A stretch of 64,000 nt of DNA from Paludibacteraceae bacterium (GCA_905235505.1 CAJOMJ010000002.1:16484-80483); one strand, 5' to 3'. Positions 26,521 through 35,558 are shown, counted from the stretch's first letter. A program made the numbers and translations. The notes: generated by a model not told the origin, from the letters alone.

Positions 26521-26532
26521 TATATAGTTAAT

Positions 26533-27396
26533 ATGAACAAGAAACTTCTTCTTACGTTGCTATTACTGCCGGTGACTATGCTTGTTTTCCCGCAACTGGT
26601 GCAGAATGTTGTAGTGTCTCAAGAAGGCAAATGTATTGTTATTACGTATGACCTAAGTGAAAATGCTTCTGTATCTGTTTCAGGCACAGGCTACCATCCG
26701 GTTTATGAGGCTTCAGTAGATAGATTCCCGATGCGTTCTATTAGCGGAGATGTCGGTAAGCGCGTTCGTGCAGGTAAAGGCAAACGTATTGTGTGGGATG
26801 TGCTGAAAGACTATGGTGGCGAGTTCATTTTTAATGATGTGGAGTTCATGGTGACAGCCCGTCCTGCTATGAAGACTTTCATACTTGCCGAAGGAGCATA
26901 TTCATTGGCTCCGCAGTGGGGTGCAGGTATTTTCGTAGGACAGGTCGGACAATGGGGTTGGTATGTCAAGGCCCGTAGCAACTTTCAGTTCAAGGCGCTA
27001 CAGAAAACTCAGTATGAGGCAAAGGAAGGTGGCATCGTACGCAACGAGATGGAGGTGTTTTACAATGAAGATTTGGGCAGATGGGTTAATTATTATGATG
27101 TTCAACCTTTCTATTCAGGCAAAAGGCAGACAACAGAGATTATTGCCGATGCAGGCACTCTGGTGCGTCTCGGTTGCCCGCTCTACCTGTATGCAGGTGT
27201 AGGTTACGGCATAAGACAGGTGCAGTGGGGGACCACTGACGGGCAATGGATAAAATACTCGCCCGGGTCATTCTCAGGCTTCAGTGGGGACATCGGTTTG
27301 ATGGGGTGCATCAAAGGGTTCACCATCTCGGCTGGTGTGAATACCATTAATTTCAAATATATGGAGATAGAAGCAGGTATAGGTTGGATGTTCTAA
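26533..27396 (+). CDS. Exported envelope protein of unknown function
   Basis: A 287-residue protein with a signal peptide (MNKKLLLTLLLLPVTMLVFPQ). Residues about 22-110 (VVVSQEGKCIVITYDLSENASVSV, ISGDVGKRV, GKRIVWDVLKDYGGEF) look like an N-terminal module common in secreted Bacteroidetes proteins, often attached to formylglycine-enzyme-type domains. The rest alternates short hydrophobic and polar strands with many Gly and aromatic residues and ends in GIGWMF, suggesting an outer-membrane beta-barrel. The upstream ATG at 26488 lies in the attenuator hairpin, so the ATG at 26533 is preferred. The lipoprotein gene follows after 14 bp and is probably co-transcribed. Confidence 0.7.
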   Translation: MNKKLLLTLLLLPVTMLVFPQLVQNVVVSQEGKCIVITYDLSENASVSVSGTGYHPVYEASVDRFPMRSISGDVGKRVRAGKGKRIVWDVLKDYGGEFIFNDVEFMVTARPAMKTFILAEGAYSLAPQWGAGIFVGQVGQWGWYVKARSNFQFKALQKTQYEAKEGGIVRNEMEVFYNEDLGRWVNYYDVQPFYSGKRQTTEIIADAGTLVRLGCPLYLYAGVGYGIRQVQWGTTDGQWIKYSPGSFSGFSGDIGLMGCIKGFTISAGVNTINFKYMEIEAGIGWMF

Positions 27397-27410
27397 AAAT
27401 ACTTATGATT

Positions 27411-29456
27411 ATGAAAGCACATAAATATATTATTGTATTGTTTGCCATGGTGACAGCATTTGCTTCCTGTCGCAAGGATGATGAGATACCTGTGGCTGTA
27501 TTGTCAGTGGTTACTGATAGTATTAACCCAAGTTATACCTCGGTTTATATAGGTTGCCATGTGGAGTGCAATGTGCCGTACAAAGATGTGAGAGTGGAGA
27601 TATCTGAGAACGAGGATTTTAATGAATCACAGCGGGTAACAATGGCATCCGATGTGAACTCTAAAGGCATATACACGGTGTCAAGCGAACAGGAAACAAA
27701 ACTCAAATACAATACACGATATTTCTATCGTTATATTGTTGAAAATGGTATGAACTCTCTTGCCACAAAGAAAGACTCATTTCATACACAGGATATATCA
27801 CTTCCGGAGATAGTGCTTAATTCTGTAGAGAACATAACAGAAAACTCCGCTTCCCTATGTGCAAATCTTAAGAGTACCGGAGGCGATATTGTACATAGTT
27901 GCGGCTTCTGCTATAGCACTGCAGCACAACCTAACATTGTTTATAACGACACTATAGAAGTAACCCCAGACCAATATAATGTTCTGCGTACAGAACTCAA
28001 AGGTCTTCAGAATGGAACCCGATATTATATTCGAGCATTTGCTGTGAATAGCAAAGGAGCGGCATATAGTGATGTATTAGATTTTCGCACTACCTCAATA
28101 GCAGAAGTAATAACTGAAAAAATTAGCGATATTACATTAACCTCTGCTACAATCTATGGTAATGTGATTGATGACGGAGGAGCAAGTGTTACTGCCCGTG
28201 GAATATGCTATAGCACCTCTCAAAATCCTACCACTTCAAACAGCAATGTTACATCCGGTAGTGGTACAGGCTCTTTCAGATGCACTTTGAGTGGTTTGTC
28301 TGCAGGTACAACCTATTATGTTCGTGCGTATGCGACTAATAGCAATGGAACTGCCTATAGCGGACAAAGGGCATTTACGACTGCGACAACAGTGTCAGTT
28401 CCGACTGTGACTACAGGAACTGTAAGCAGCATTACTACATCATCAGCATCAGTTTCCGGCAATGTTACGTCTGATGGTGGTGCAAGAGTGAATGCACGGG
28501 GTATATGTTATAGTACATCTCAAAATCCTACAATATCAAACACTAAAGTCACCTCCGGCAGTGGTACTGGTTCCTTCAGTTGCAGTTTGACAGGTCTTAC
28601 AGCAGGTACAACCTATTATGTTCGTGCGTATGCGACTAATAGCGAAGGTACTGCCTACGGTGAACAACTGAGCTTCACTACATTGTCCTCGAGCAGTGGT
28701 GATGTACCTGTAGGTGCAATATCAGGTTTGTTTTCTGTGAGTTCTACCAAGCAAGTCTATTTCTCACAAGGCAACTTGCAGTATCAGGCAAGTACAAAAA
28801 CATGGCGGTTTGCGGAAAATCAGTGGGATTACGTAGGCATTTCATTAGAAGGAACGGTATATCAAGACGGTGTTAAATGTGATAATCTCGAGATTTCCTC
28901 TACATATACTGGTTGGATAGATTATTTTGGTTGGGGGACGGGTAGTAATCCAACACTGACATCTACTGATTATGCCGATTATAGTACTTTCACTGATTGG
29001 GGTGTAAATAGAATAAGCAATGGGGGCAACACTGCAAATATGTGGCGTACGTTGACTAAAGATGAATGGAGATATTTATTTAATAGAAATAGAAACCTTT
29101 GGAGTTTGGCCACAGTGAATAATGTTATGGGATGTATAGTCCTGCCTGACAATTGGTTAATTCCGGGTGGGGTTAGTTTTACTGCGCTTGGTGCCAATGA
29201 TGATAGAATCAATACTTACTCTGCTACAGATTGGGCTAAGATGGAGCAGAATGGTGCAGTATTCTTGCCTGCTGCAGGTTATCGAATTAATAAGACAACT
29301 TACAACGGTTCTAGTTGTGGCCACTATTGGGGATCTTCGCAAATCAGCTCTTATGAAGCGTGTTTTCTCGAGTTCTCTTTAGGTAATTTTGGGGTGTATA
29401 GTACTACCAGAACTGAATATGGTCGAAGTGTGCGTCTTGTTCATGATGTAGAATAA
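27411..29456 (+). CDS. Lipoprotein with fibronectin-III-like repeats and the lectin-like C-terminal domain
   Basis: A 681-residue predicted surface lipoprotein. The lipobox FASC (Cys20) is followed by RKDDE, which resembles the lipoprotein export signal of Bacteroidetes. After an N-terminal domain (about 25-125) come three 100-residue Ig/fibronectin-like repeats (about 128-430), each with a GFCYS or GICYS core and ending YYxRAxAxNSxGxAY. Repeats 2 and 3 are near copies. The C-terminal module (about 440-681, VYFSQGNLQYQASTKTWRFAE, ending YGRSVRLVHDVE) is shared with the proteins at 2539 and 9182. The ATG at 27411 is preferred over frames starting at 27384, which overlap the previous gene. Confidence 0.8.
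   Translation: MKAHKYIIVLFAMVTAFASCRKDDEIPVAVLSVVTDSINPSYTSVYIGCHVECNVPYKDVRVEISENEDFNESQRVTMASDVNSKGIYTVSSEQETKLKYNTRYFYRYIVENGMNSLATKKDSFHTQDISLPEIVLNSVENITENSASLCANLKSTGGDIVHSCGFCYSTAAQPNIVYNDTIEVTPDQYNVLRTELKGLQNGTRYYIRAFAVNSKGAAYSDVLDFRTTSIAEVITEKISDITLTSATIYGNVIDDGGASVTARGICYSTSQNPTTSNSNVTSGSGTGSFRCTLSGLSAGTTYYVRAYATNSNGTAYSGQRAFTTATTVSVPTVTTGTVSSITTSSASVSGNVTSDGGARVNARGICYSTSQNPTISNTKVTSGSGTGSFSCSLTGLTAGTTYYVRAYATNSEGTAYGEQLSFTTLSSSSGDVPVGAISGLFSVSSTKQVYFSQGNLQYQASTKTWRFAENQWDYVGISLEGTVYQDGVKCDNLEISSTYTGWIDYFGWGTGSNPTLTSTDYADYSTFTDWGVNRISNGGNTANMWRTLTKDEWRYLFNRNRNLWSLATVNNVMGCIVLPDNWLIPGGVSFTALGANDDRINTYSATDWAKMEQNGAVFLPAAGYRINKTTYNGSSCGHYWGSSQISSYEACFLEFSLGNFGVYSTTRTEYGRSVRLVHDVE
28302..28643 (+). 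repeat. 300-bp internal repeat
   Basis: Two 300-bp units encode adjacent fibronectin-like domains. 42 bases are identical at 28302-28343 and 28602-28643 (encoding AGTTYYVRAYATNS), exactly 300 bp apart. Such repeats can expand or contract by recombination. Confidence 0.8.
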
Positions 29457-29510
29457 AGAACAAAGACTTCACATGGAAGGATAATATTAATCACAACCAA
29501 CTTAACAAGT

Positions 29511-30347
29511 ATGATATATAGATTGTACATAGAGATGATAATTATTAAATTGATTCTTGCAATTATAGCACCAGTAAGTGGGGGGCGAGATTTATTTATA
29601 GGGTTGTTTGGAGCAATTATTGGTGCAATTGTAAGTTTTATACTCTCTTTATTGTTCTATTGTATTCAAAATAGGTTTCGTAGAAGGCAATATGCAAAGG
29701 AAGTAGATTTATTAACAACTGCCATTCTAAAACATTCAAATGAATGTTATAACGCTATAAATACATATTGCGGAAATATAAACCAAAATCCTCATCAAGT
29801 TCAGGTGCTGCAACAGGGTATATTGTCCTCTATAAAGAGAATACAAAGATTAGATGCCACAGTCGTGTATGAGGCATTTGAGTATAAAAAGAAATCAGAT
29901 GTATTCTATAGTTATCTTAACTTGATAGACCAGCTATACCAATTATATGAATCTGTGTACTATGACTATGAAAAGCATAATGACAATATTGTGCAAATGA
30001 GTAATGAATTGATTGATATTCAAGGCAAAATAATATATGGCATACAATCAGCACCGAATACTGAGGATACGCAGAATGTTATGGAACAGTATTCAGAAGT
30101 GTGTAAATCGTGTGGAAAGAATAGTGTTATAGATATTAAAATAATCAATGATAAGTTAATATCGCCACTACATGAGATTGTTAATAAGGATTTATCTATA
30201 AAACCATTATTCATGTACATTGATAAAGCAGAGTATTTATATAGAACTATTTGCCAACATCAAATAAATTTTTCCAACCATCTATGTGAGAATGTTTTAC
30301 CTCAGATAAATAAGACACTGAAACAAATAAAGAAACTAACTATATGA
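29511..30347 (+). CDS. Unknown membrane protein with a helical cytoplasmic domain
   Basis: A 278-residue protein I do not recognise. Two hydrophobic segments lie near the N-terminus (about 8-22 and 28-52, LFIGLFGAIIGAIVSFILSLLFYC), followed by basic RFRRRQYAKE and about 220 mostly helical, Asn/Gln/Tyr-rich residues. The end overlaps the next gene by 4 bp, so the two form a unit. Composition is clearly more AT-rich than neighbouring genes, which suggests transfer. An alternative start is the ATG at 29535. Two-gene membrane pairs of this kind occur in defence islands, but nothing here proves that role. Confidence 0.6.
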   Translation: MIYRLYIEMIIIKLILAIIAPVSGGRDLFIGLFGAIIGAIVSFILSLLFYCIQNRFRRRQYAKEVDLLTTAILKHSNECYNAINTYCGNINQNPHQVQVLQQGILSSIKRIQRLDATVVYEAFEYKKKSDVFYSYLNLIDQLYQLYESVYYDYEKHNDNIVQMSNELIDIQGKIIYGIQSAPNTEDTQNVMEQYSEVCKSCGKNSVIDIKIINDKLISPLHEIVNKDLSIKPLFMYIDKAEYLYRTICQHQINFSNHLCENVLPQINKTLKQIKKLTI

Positions 30348-30946
30348 GAAATAATTGGAGTACACAGTTGGTAGCGTCAGTCGCGATTATGTTAATATGT
30401 GCAACGGCTTTTCTTGTTGTCATTAAACTGCTTGGATTTGAGAACTTAACTATAAATGACATGATGGTGTCATTCATTGGCATTCTTGCCACTTTCGTAG
30501 TAATTAGCAATGTGGCTCAGGTGCAAGAAATAAAACATGAGAGTATTAGTGCTATGGAAAAAATACAACATAATAAAGAAGATTTGTCTAAAACTATACA
30601 AATACTATTAGAGAAGACACCTGAATATGTTGCAGCGAAAGCACTTCTTGAAGAAATAGAGAAACCTTATGACAATAGGAATGAATGGATTTTGTCTGGC
30701 ATTAAAAGCAAAGATGAAAATCGTTTAGATGAAGTTATTGTTTATGTTGATGATATTTCAGAAGATGGTACTATATCATTTCTTGATAAAAACAAAAGAC
30801 CATATCAATCCACATTTTATATGGACTATTATTTATCAATAAGAGATATATGGGAATCTGCAAACTATAAAATACAAGAGCCTTCCTATAAATTTATTCT
30901 TTGTAGAATGTTAGAGTATAAGAAAAAGAAGAAAGAGATTATATAG
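30344..30946 (+). CDS. Unknown membrane protein, partner of the preceding gene
   Basis: A 200-residue protein with two hydrophobic segments (about 8-30, VASVAIMLICATAFLVVIKLLG, and 38-56), then a helical stretch (about 58-115, possibly coiled coil) and a C-terminal part with DEVIVYVDDISEDGTISFLD ending in a Lys-rich tail. No family recognised. It overlaps the previous gene by 4 bp and is equally AT-rich. About 300 bp without genes follow. Confidence 0.6.
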   Translation: MRNNWSTQLVASVAIMLICATAFLVVIKLLGFENLTINDMMVSFIGILATFVVISNVAQVQEIKHESISAMEKIQHNKEDLSKTIQILLEKTPEYVAAKALLEEIEKPYDNRNEWILSGIKSKDENRLDEVIVYVDDISEDGTISFLDKNKRPYQSTFYMDYYLSIRDIWESANYKIQEPSYKFILCRMLEYKKKKKEII

Positions 30947-31198
30947 ACCTTCTTGAGAAATATATCCTTTTGAATGATTAAATAGATGAACGTTATTATT
31001 CAAAGCGTTCTTTGACATATTGGAATTACCGAAATGATTTATAGGTGAAGCAATTATGTGATACACAACCTTGTGTGATACAAGTTTGTGTGATTAAAAA
31101 AATTGGTGAGTATGTATTGTATCCGGTGGAGTAACATAGTATATATCCGAAGAATTTATAGGTAATTTGGCGGTTTTAACCGAAAAATTCACCTGTAA
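30947..31198. other. AT-rich gap with short direct repeats
   Basis: No gene. Variants of ATTTATAGGT occur near 31036 and 31153, and the TGTGTGAT motif is repeated at about 31070-31095. The last part joins the palindromic operator-like repeat before the DUF4143 ATPase. Confidence 0.4.
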
Positions 31199-31209
31199 TT
31201 TGGCGGTTT
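31160..31209 (+). promoter_or_regulatory. Operator-like palindrome and direct repeat
   Basis: AGGTAATTTGGCGGTT (from 31160) pairs with AACCGAAAAATTCACCT to form a three-block hairpin (AGGT/ACCT, AATTT/AAATT, CGGTT/AACCG). The half-site AATTTGGCGGTTT recurs at 31197-31209, where its TTTG is the -33 element of the promoter. A protein bound there would compete with RNA polymerase. Confidence 0.55.
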
Positions 31210-31230
31210 GAAAAGAATATACTATCTTTG
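31199..31230 (+). promoter_or_regulatory. Promoter of the DUF4143 ATPase
   Basis: TTTG at 31199-31202, a 20-bp spacer, TATCTTTG at 31223-31230. The -33 box lies inside a copy of the AATTTGGCGGTT repeat. Confidence 0.75.
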
Positions 31231-31253
31231 CATCACAAAAAAATTACTTGGTT

Positions 31254-32387
31254 ATGGATACAAATATACGCCGAATTTTGGCAAACAGGTTAGAGACTAT
31301 ATTCTCGCTAAACAAAGTGGTAGTTATACTTGGCCCGAGGCAAGTAGGAAAAACCACTTTGCTTCACCAGTTAACTGCCGGTGCAGACAATGTGTTATCA
31401 TTTGATTGTGACAACTATGACGATAGGCTCTTATTAGAGAATCGTACTAAAACTGAGTTAGCGACTTTGATAGGTAAATCTCCGGTTGTAATAATAGATG
31501 AGGCACAACGCGTGCGGAATATAGGTTTGACACTCAAAATGATAGGAGATTTACACCTCGATGCCCGCATATTGGTTACGGGTTCGTCTTCTCTGCAATT
31601 GTCTGATGATATCAATGAACCTGCAACAGGCCGTCTGCTGGAGTTCACTCTGTTTCCGTTCTCTCTGCAAGAAATCGCAGAACATACTTCATGGCGCGAT
31701 GAGAAAAGACTACTACAACAGCGTATGATATATGGTGCTTATCCTGAAGTGGTTATGAATTCGGAGCATGCCCAGTTGTTGCTACTCAATATAGTTAACA
31801 GCTATCTTTACAAAGATATCTTGGAATATAAAGGTATAAAAAAGCCTGATGTTTTGAGAAAACTTGTTGTAGCATTGGCTCTGCAGTTGGGTAGTGAAGT
31901 GTCATATAATGAATTAAGCAATATGCTCGGTGTGGACAAAGAAACGGTTGAAAACTATATAGACCTTTTAGAGAAATGCTTTGTGATTTTTCGCATGGAT
32001 TCGTTCAGCCGTAATCTAAGAAACGAGATAAGAAAGGGGAAAAAGATATACTTTTACGATAACGGGGTCCGCAATGCCATAATAAACAATTTCGCCTCTC
32101 TTGAGATGCGCAATGATGTGGGTGCTTTGTGGGAGAATCTAATGATGATTGAGAGAAAAAAACGCAATGCTTATTCTGCTAATTATGCAACTCAGTATTT
32201 CTGGCGCACACAAAGGCAACAAGAGATTGATATGTTGGAAGAAAAAGATGGTGTTATAACTGCTTATGAGTTTAAGTGGAAAGCAGGTAAACAGGTGTCG
32301 TTACCTCAAGTGTTTAGAGAAGCATACCCCAATACAACATTGACTACTATCACACCTGATAATTATCAGCAGTTTGTCTGTATTTGA
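31254..32387 (+). CDS. AAA_14/DUF4143 family ATPase
   Basis: A 377-residue protein with an N-terminal P-loop domain: Walker A GPRQVGKTT (about 27-35), Walker B VVIIDEAQR (about 80), and sensor LVTGSSSLQL. A winged-helix segment follows (EVSYNELSNMLGVDKETVENYIDLLEKCFVI, about 215-245), then a C-terminal PD-(D/E)xK-like domain with ENLMMIERKK, EIDMLEE and AYEFKWK. These ATPases are abundant and mobile in Bacteroidales genomes; their role is not settled. The TTG at 31248 is possible, but the ATG at 31254 is preferred. It has its own promoter and terminator. Confidence 0.88.
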   Translation: MDTNIRRILANRLETIFSLNKVVVILGPRQVGKTTLLHQLTAGADNVLSFDCDNYDDRLLLENRTKTELATLIGKSPVVIIDEAQRVRNIGLTLKMIGDLHLDARILVTGSSSLQLSDDINEPATGRLLEFTLFPFSLQEIAEHTSWRDEKRLLQQRMIYGAYPEVVMNSEHAQLLLLNIVNSYLYKDILEYKGIKKPDVLRKLVVALALQLGSEVSYNELSNMLGVDKETVENYIDLLEKCFVIFRMDSFSRNLRNEIRKGKKIYFYDNGVRNAIINNFASLEMRNDVGALWENLMMIERKKRNAYSANYATQYFWRTQRQQEIDMLEEKDGVITAYEFKWKAGKQVSLPQVFREAYPNTTLTTITPDNYQQFVCI

Positions 32388-32428
32388 CAGTCGATATATC
32401 ATAGACTGAATGTCACAGACTATTCGAT

Positions 32429-32462
32429 GCGGTAATTCCATTATGCAGAGTTACCGCTTTTT
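32429..32462 (+). terminator. Terminator after the DUF4143 ATPase
   Basis: GCGGTAA at 32429-32435 pairs with TTACCGC at 32451-32457, followed by five T. Confidence 0.75.
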
Positions 32463-32508
32463 GTATTTTGTGGGTTAGGAAGGATAGAAACAAAAAAACA
32501 GAAAATAT

Positions 32509-34164
32509 ATGACGAAACGAACACTACTTACAATCTGTATCGCTGCATTGGGCACAATGCTCTATGCACAATCGTCTGCCAAGTCGCAGCCGATGAATTT
32601 CAATATCAAGAAGGACTTTCTGCCGCCTATCTTGTCAGTGGTTGACACTACAATTCACTTCGTTGACAAAACGGGCAACAACGCTATTGATGCCAACGAG
32701 ACTTGCTATGTGCGTTTTGAAGTTGAGAACACAGGTATGGGCGAAGCCACCGGCTGCATAGCAAGTATCACCATGAAAGGCACTACAGCAGGTTTGAAGG
32801 CGGAGCAGAAACGTCTTGAAGTTATTCCCGTAGGCGGCAGACTACGGGTTGAACTGCCTGTTATCGCAAACATGCAGACTGCCGACGGAGTTGCCACACT
32901 TACGGTGTCTGTCAATGAACCGAATGGCTTCAACATTACTCCCTTCGATCTGTCGGTACATACGCGTGCTTTTCTTGCTCCATTCGTCCATGTCGCTGAC
33001 TATGCTATCGATGGTCAGTCGGTGTTGCAAAAGAACCAGCCATTCGACTTGCAGGTAGCCGTGCAGAATATCAAAGCCGGCAAGGCGGAGAACGTGAAAG
33101 TGGAGTTGGTGCATCCTCAGGGAGTATATCTGCTCTCAAACAATGATGACTTGTCCTACAGCAGTATTGACGGTGGAAAGGCTCAGATGATAACTTACAA
33201 GATGATTGTCCCGAGTGCATATCAACAGACAACTGTACCTGTTGAAATCAAGATACATGAGAAATATGGCAAGTATGCAGAAAATAAGACTATAGAACTG
33301 CCTTTGAATCAACAAATAGCAGGACATACTATTGCTATCAACGAGAATGTGGTAGAAAACAATACCACCATCGCCCAAATTTCAATAGGCTCGGATGTGG
33401 ACAAGAATATCCCTCAAGAGAAGAAGGTGAATAGCAACACCTATGTGCTGATTTTCGCCAATGAGAAATACAAGAATGTGGCAGCTGTTCCTTATGCGCT
33501 TCGCGACGGGAAGGTGTTCCGCCAGTATTGCGAACAGACTTTGGGTATTACCGTCAAAAACCATATCAAGTTCTATGAAAATGCTACATACAGCGACATC
33601 TTATCAGGCATAGAGTGGCTCAAACAGGCATTGGCAATCAACACCGATGCACGCGCTATTGTCTATTATACCGGTCATGGTGTACCTGATGAGGCAAGCA
33701 AGTCGGCATTTCTGCTGCCTACCGACGGCAACTCGTCTATTATGCGTACTGCCTACTCGGTTGAAGAGTTGTACAAAGAACTCGGGGCTACCGACCGCCC
33801 TGTGACGGTATTCCTTGATGCCTGTTTCAGTGGTGCCAAACGTGATGGCGCCATGCTGGCAAGTGCAAAGGGTGTTGCAGTAAAAACCAAGTCAGGTGCA
33901 CCGCAGGGGAAAACCGTGGTATTCTCGGCTGCTTCAGGTGAGGAAACTGCAGGCTTCTATCGTCAGCAACAACATGGTATGTTCACCTATTGGCTGCTGA
34001 AATCGCTTCAGCAGACTCATGGTGCAGTGTCTTATGACGAACTTAATTCTTATCTCCTGCGGCATGTTCGCCAAAGCAGTTTCGATGAAAATGGTAAGAT
34101 GCAGACACCTACAGTGATGTTTGGTCCCTCTGCCACTGATTGGCAGAGCTGGACTTTTAAATGA
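32509..34164 (+). CDS. Exported caspase-fold (C14) peptidase
   Basis: A 551-residue protein with a signal peptide (LLTICIAALGTMLYAQ, cleavage near 21). Residues about 45-150 and 155-265 look like two Ig-like or CARDB-type beta domains (AIDANETCYVRFEVENTGMGEATG, FDLQVAVQNIKAGKAENVKVEL). The caspase domain occupies about 310-551: the catalytic His390 is in YYTGHG and Cys439 in FLDACFSG, both intact. No cytoplasmic death-fold partner domain is present, unlike many bacterial caspases in defence, so it probably acts in the periplasm or at the surface. It leads a run of exported proteins, including a transglutaminase-fold protein. No TAnnTTTG promoter is visible in the 46-bp gap after the upstream terminator. 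Confidence 0.88.
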   Translation: MTKRTLLTICIAALGTMLYAQSSAKSQPMNFNIKKDFLPPILSVVDTTIHFVDKTGNNAIDANETCYVRFEVENTGMGEATGCIASITMKGTTAGLKAEQKRLEVIPVGGRLRVELPVIANMQTADGVATLTVSVNEPNGFNITPFDLSVHTRAFLAPFVHVADYAIDGQSVLQKNQPFDLQVAVQNIKAGKAENVKVELVHPQGVYLLSNNDDLSYSSIDGGKAQMITYKMIVPSAYQQTTVPVEIKIHEKYGKYAENKTIELPLNQQIAGHTIAINENVVENNTTIAQISIGSDVDKNIPQEKKVNSNTYVLIFANEKYKNVAAVPYALRDGKVFRQYCEQTLGITVKNHIKFYENATYSDILSGIEWLKQALAINTDARAIVYYTGHGVPDEASKSAFLLPTDGNSSIMRTAYSVEELYKELGATDRPVTVFLDACFSGAKRDGAMLASAKGVAVKTKSGAPQGKTVVFSAASGEETAGFYRQQQHGMFTYWLLKSLQQTHGAVSYDELNSYLLRHVRQSSFDENGKMQTPTVMFGPSATDWQSWTFK

Positions 34165-34252
34165 GTTGACACACAGCTTCACTATTTGCCTGCCGGAATA
34201 CCGGACCAGTCAATAGAAAATAAATAAGTTTAAGCAATATATTTATAAGCGT

Positions 34253-34860
34253 ATGAAAAGAGTTATTGTTATTTTTATATTAGGACTTATCTGTATAGGT
34301 CAGATAGATGCCTGTATGAAGTATCCCAAAGCCATAAGAGAAGAGTGTAAAAAACTTCGGAAAGAAGGGTGGAAAACCTTTCCTGACCAAAAATCCATGG
34401 AAGAGCAGATTGAGCAATCCTGGCTTATGGAGTACGAATATGACATATTAACCAAGGAACCCAAGTATGTTTTATGTTCTGTTCTGTAATTTCTGATACT
34501 ATGCCGAATATATCTATGGCTGAACAAACTGCTTATGAACATGCAAAATTACAATTAGTGAGGAATATTATATACTATAATGGTTCTGTAAAAACCGTGG
34601 TTGATTCGGTAAGTTTAGTTAATCGAAGGATACGCAGAGATTATTATGTGATGCCCGATGAAGAGCTGTATTTGATTAATGAATCTATAGAGGACAATGG
34701 AATAATAATTTCTTCTGAGACAAATAACGAGTCATTATCGCTAATATCACAATCTTTATCATTAAACGAATTATTCCCGGTTTTGAAATTGTATAAAGAG
34801 GTGGAAGATAAATACATAGTTCTTGTTCGAATAGCCTGCGAAATAAATCATATATATTAA
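34253..34860 (+). pseudogene. Frameshifted paralogue of the next gene
   Basis: Two open frames (34253-34489 and 34474-34860) are halves of one protein. The first has a signal peptide and CKKLRKEGWKTFP...QSWLMEYEYDI; the next gene has AKKLEKEGYVVFP...RSYIMEYEYVE. The second half matches the rest of that gene, ending KYIVLVRIACEI beside KGVTVLVRVVYD. At the junction TGTTC is tandemly duplicated (34475-34484); removing one copy joins the frames as KYVLCSVISDTMPN and restores a protein of 200 residues. It is either a recent pseudogene, a slippage switch, or a sequencing error. Confidence 0.8.
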
Positions 34861-34880
34861 CAATCAAAACATTTACAATC

Positions 34881-35558
34881 ATGAAAAAAATCCTGATGGT
34901 AGCTATGGCCTTAATCGTAGCAGTGAGTGGCAGTCTGTATGCACAAGATGCCAAAGAAATCCGTAAGCAACGCAAAGAAGTGTCCCGTCTTGCCAAGAGT
35001 GAGATGAAAGAAAGAGCCTCAAAGGAAGCGCGCAAGGAGGCAAAGAAACTTGAGAAGGAAGGCTACGTGGTGTTCCCCGGTGACCTGCCATTGGCCAAAC
35101 AACTTGACCGCTCTTACATTATGGAGTATGAGTATGTTGAGAATGCAGCAGGCAGTATCGTTCCCAAGTATCTTGTAGGCCGTGGGTTGGCAACAGGCGA
35201 GAATTATTCCGCAGCACAGAATGCAGCCGTACAACTCGCACTGCAATATGTGGCAGGTCTGGCAGAAATCGACATTACCACTCTCACAGAGACCACTCTT
35301 GCCAACCGTGAAGAGAGCGTGGTGGCATCGGTTGCCGAAGTGGTGTCCGCAAGCAAGAATATCGTTGCCAAGAAGATAGGCGAAGTACAACCCATTGTCT
35401 CGTTGCACAAAGACGAGAAAAAGGGTGTAACAGTGCTCGTCCGCGTTGTTTATGACCGAAATACCGTCTTGAAGACCTACAAAGAGACCATTCGTGAGCA
35501 ACTTGAAGCAAAGGGTGACAAACTCCATGAGCAACTCGACGAAGTACTTGGCTTCTGA
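34881..35558 (+). CDS. Exported helical protein, LPP20-like
   Basis: A 225-residue protein with a signal peptide (LMVAMALIVAVSGSLYAQ). A very basic helix follows (about 25-65, KEIRKQRKEVSRLAKSEMKERAS), then a domain from AAQNAAVQLALQYVAGLAEIDITTLTETTLANREES to the end. That domain resembles LPP20/FlgT-type folds, in which an N-terminal helix precedes a sheet with VLVRVVYD. There is no lipobox cysteine. It is the intact paralogue of the broken gene before it, and its stop codon overlaps the next start (TGATG). Function unknown; placed with a caspase and a transglutaminase-like protein. Confidence 0.7.
   Translation: MKKILMVAMALIVAVSGSLYAQDAKEIRKQRKEVSRLAKSEMKERASKEARKEAKKLEKEGYVVFPGDLPLAKQLDRSYIMEYEYVENAAGSIVPKYLVGRGLATGENYSAAQNAAVQLALQYVAGLAEIDITTLTETTLANREESVVASVAEVVSASKNIVAKKIGEVQPIVSLHKDEKKGVTVLVRVVYDRNTVLKTYKETIREQLEAKGDKLHEQLDEVLGF

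Noticed and set aside
31005-31100. Short repeats in the AT-rich gap as a CRISPR array or leader
   Set aside because: The repeats are short, uneven and without spacers of constant length, and no cas gene is near.
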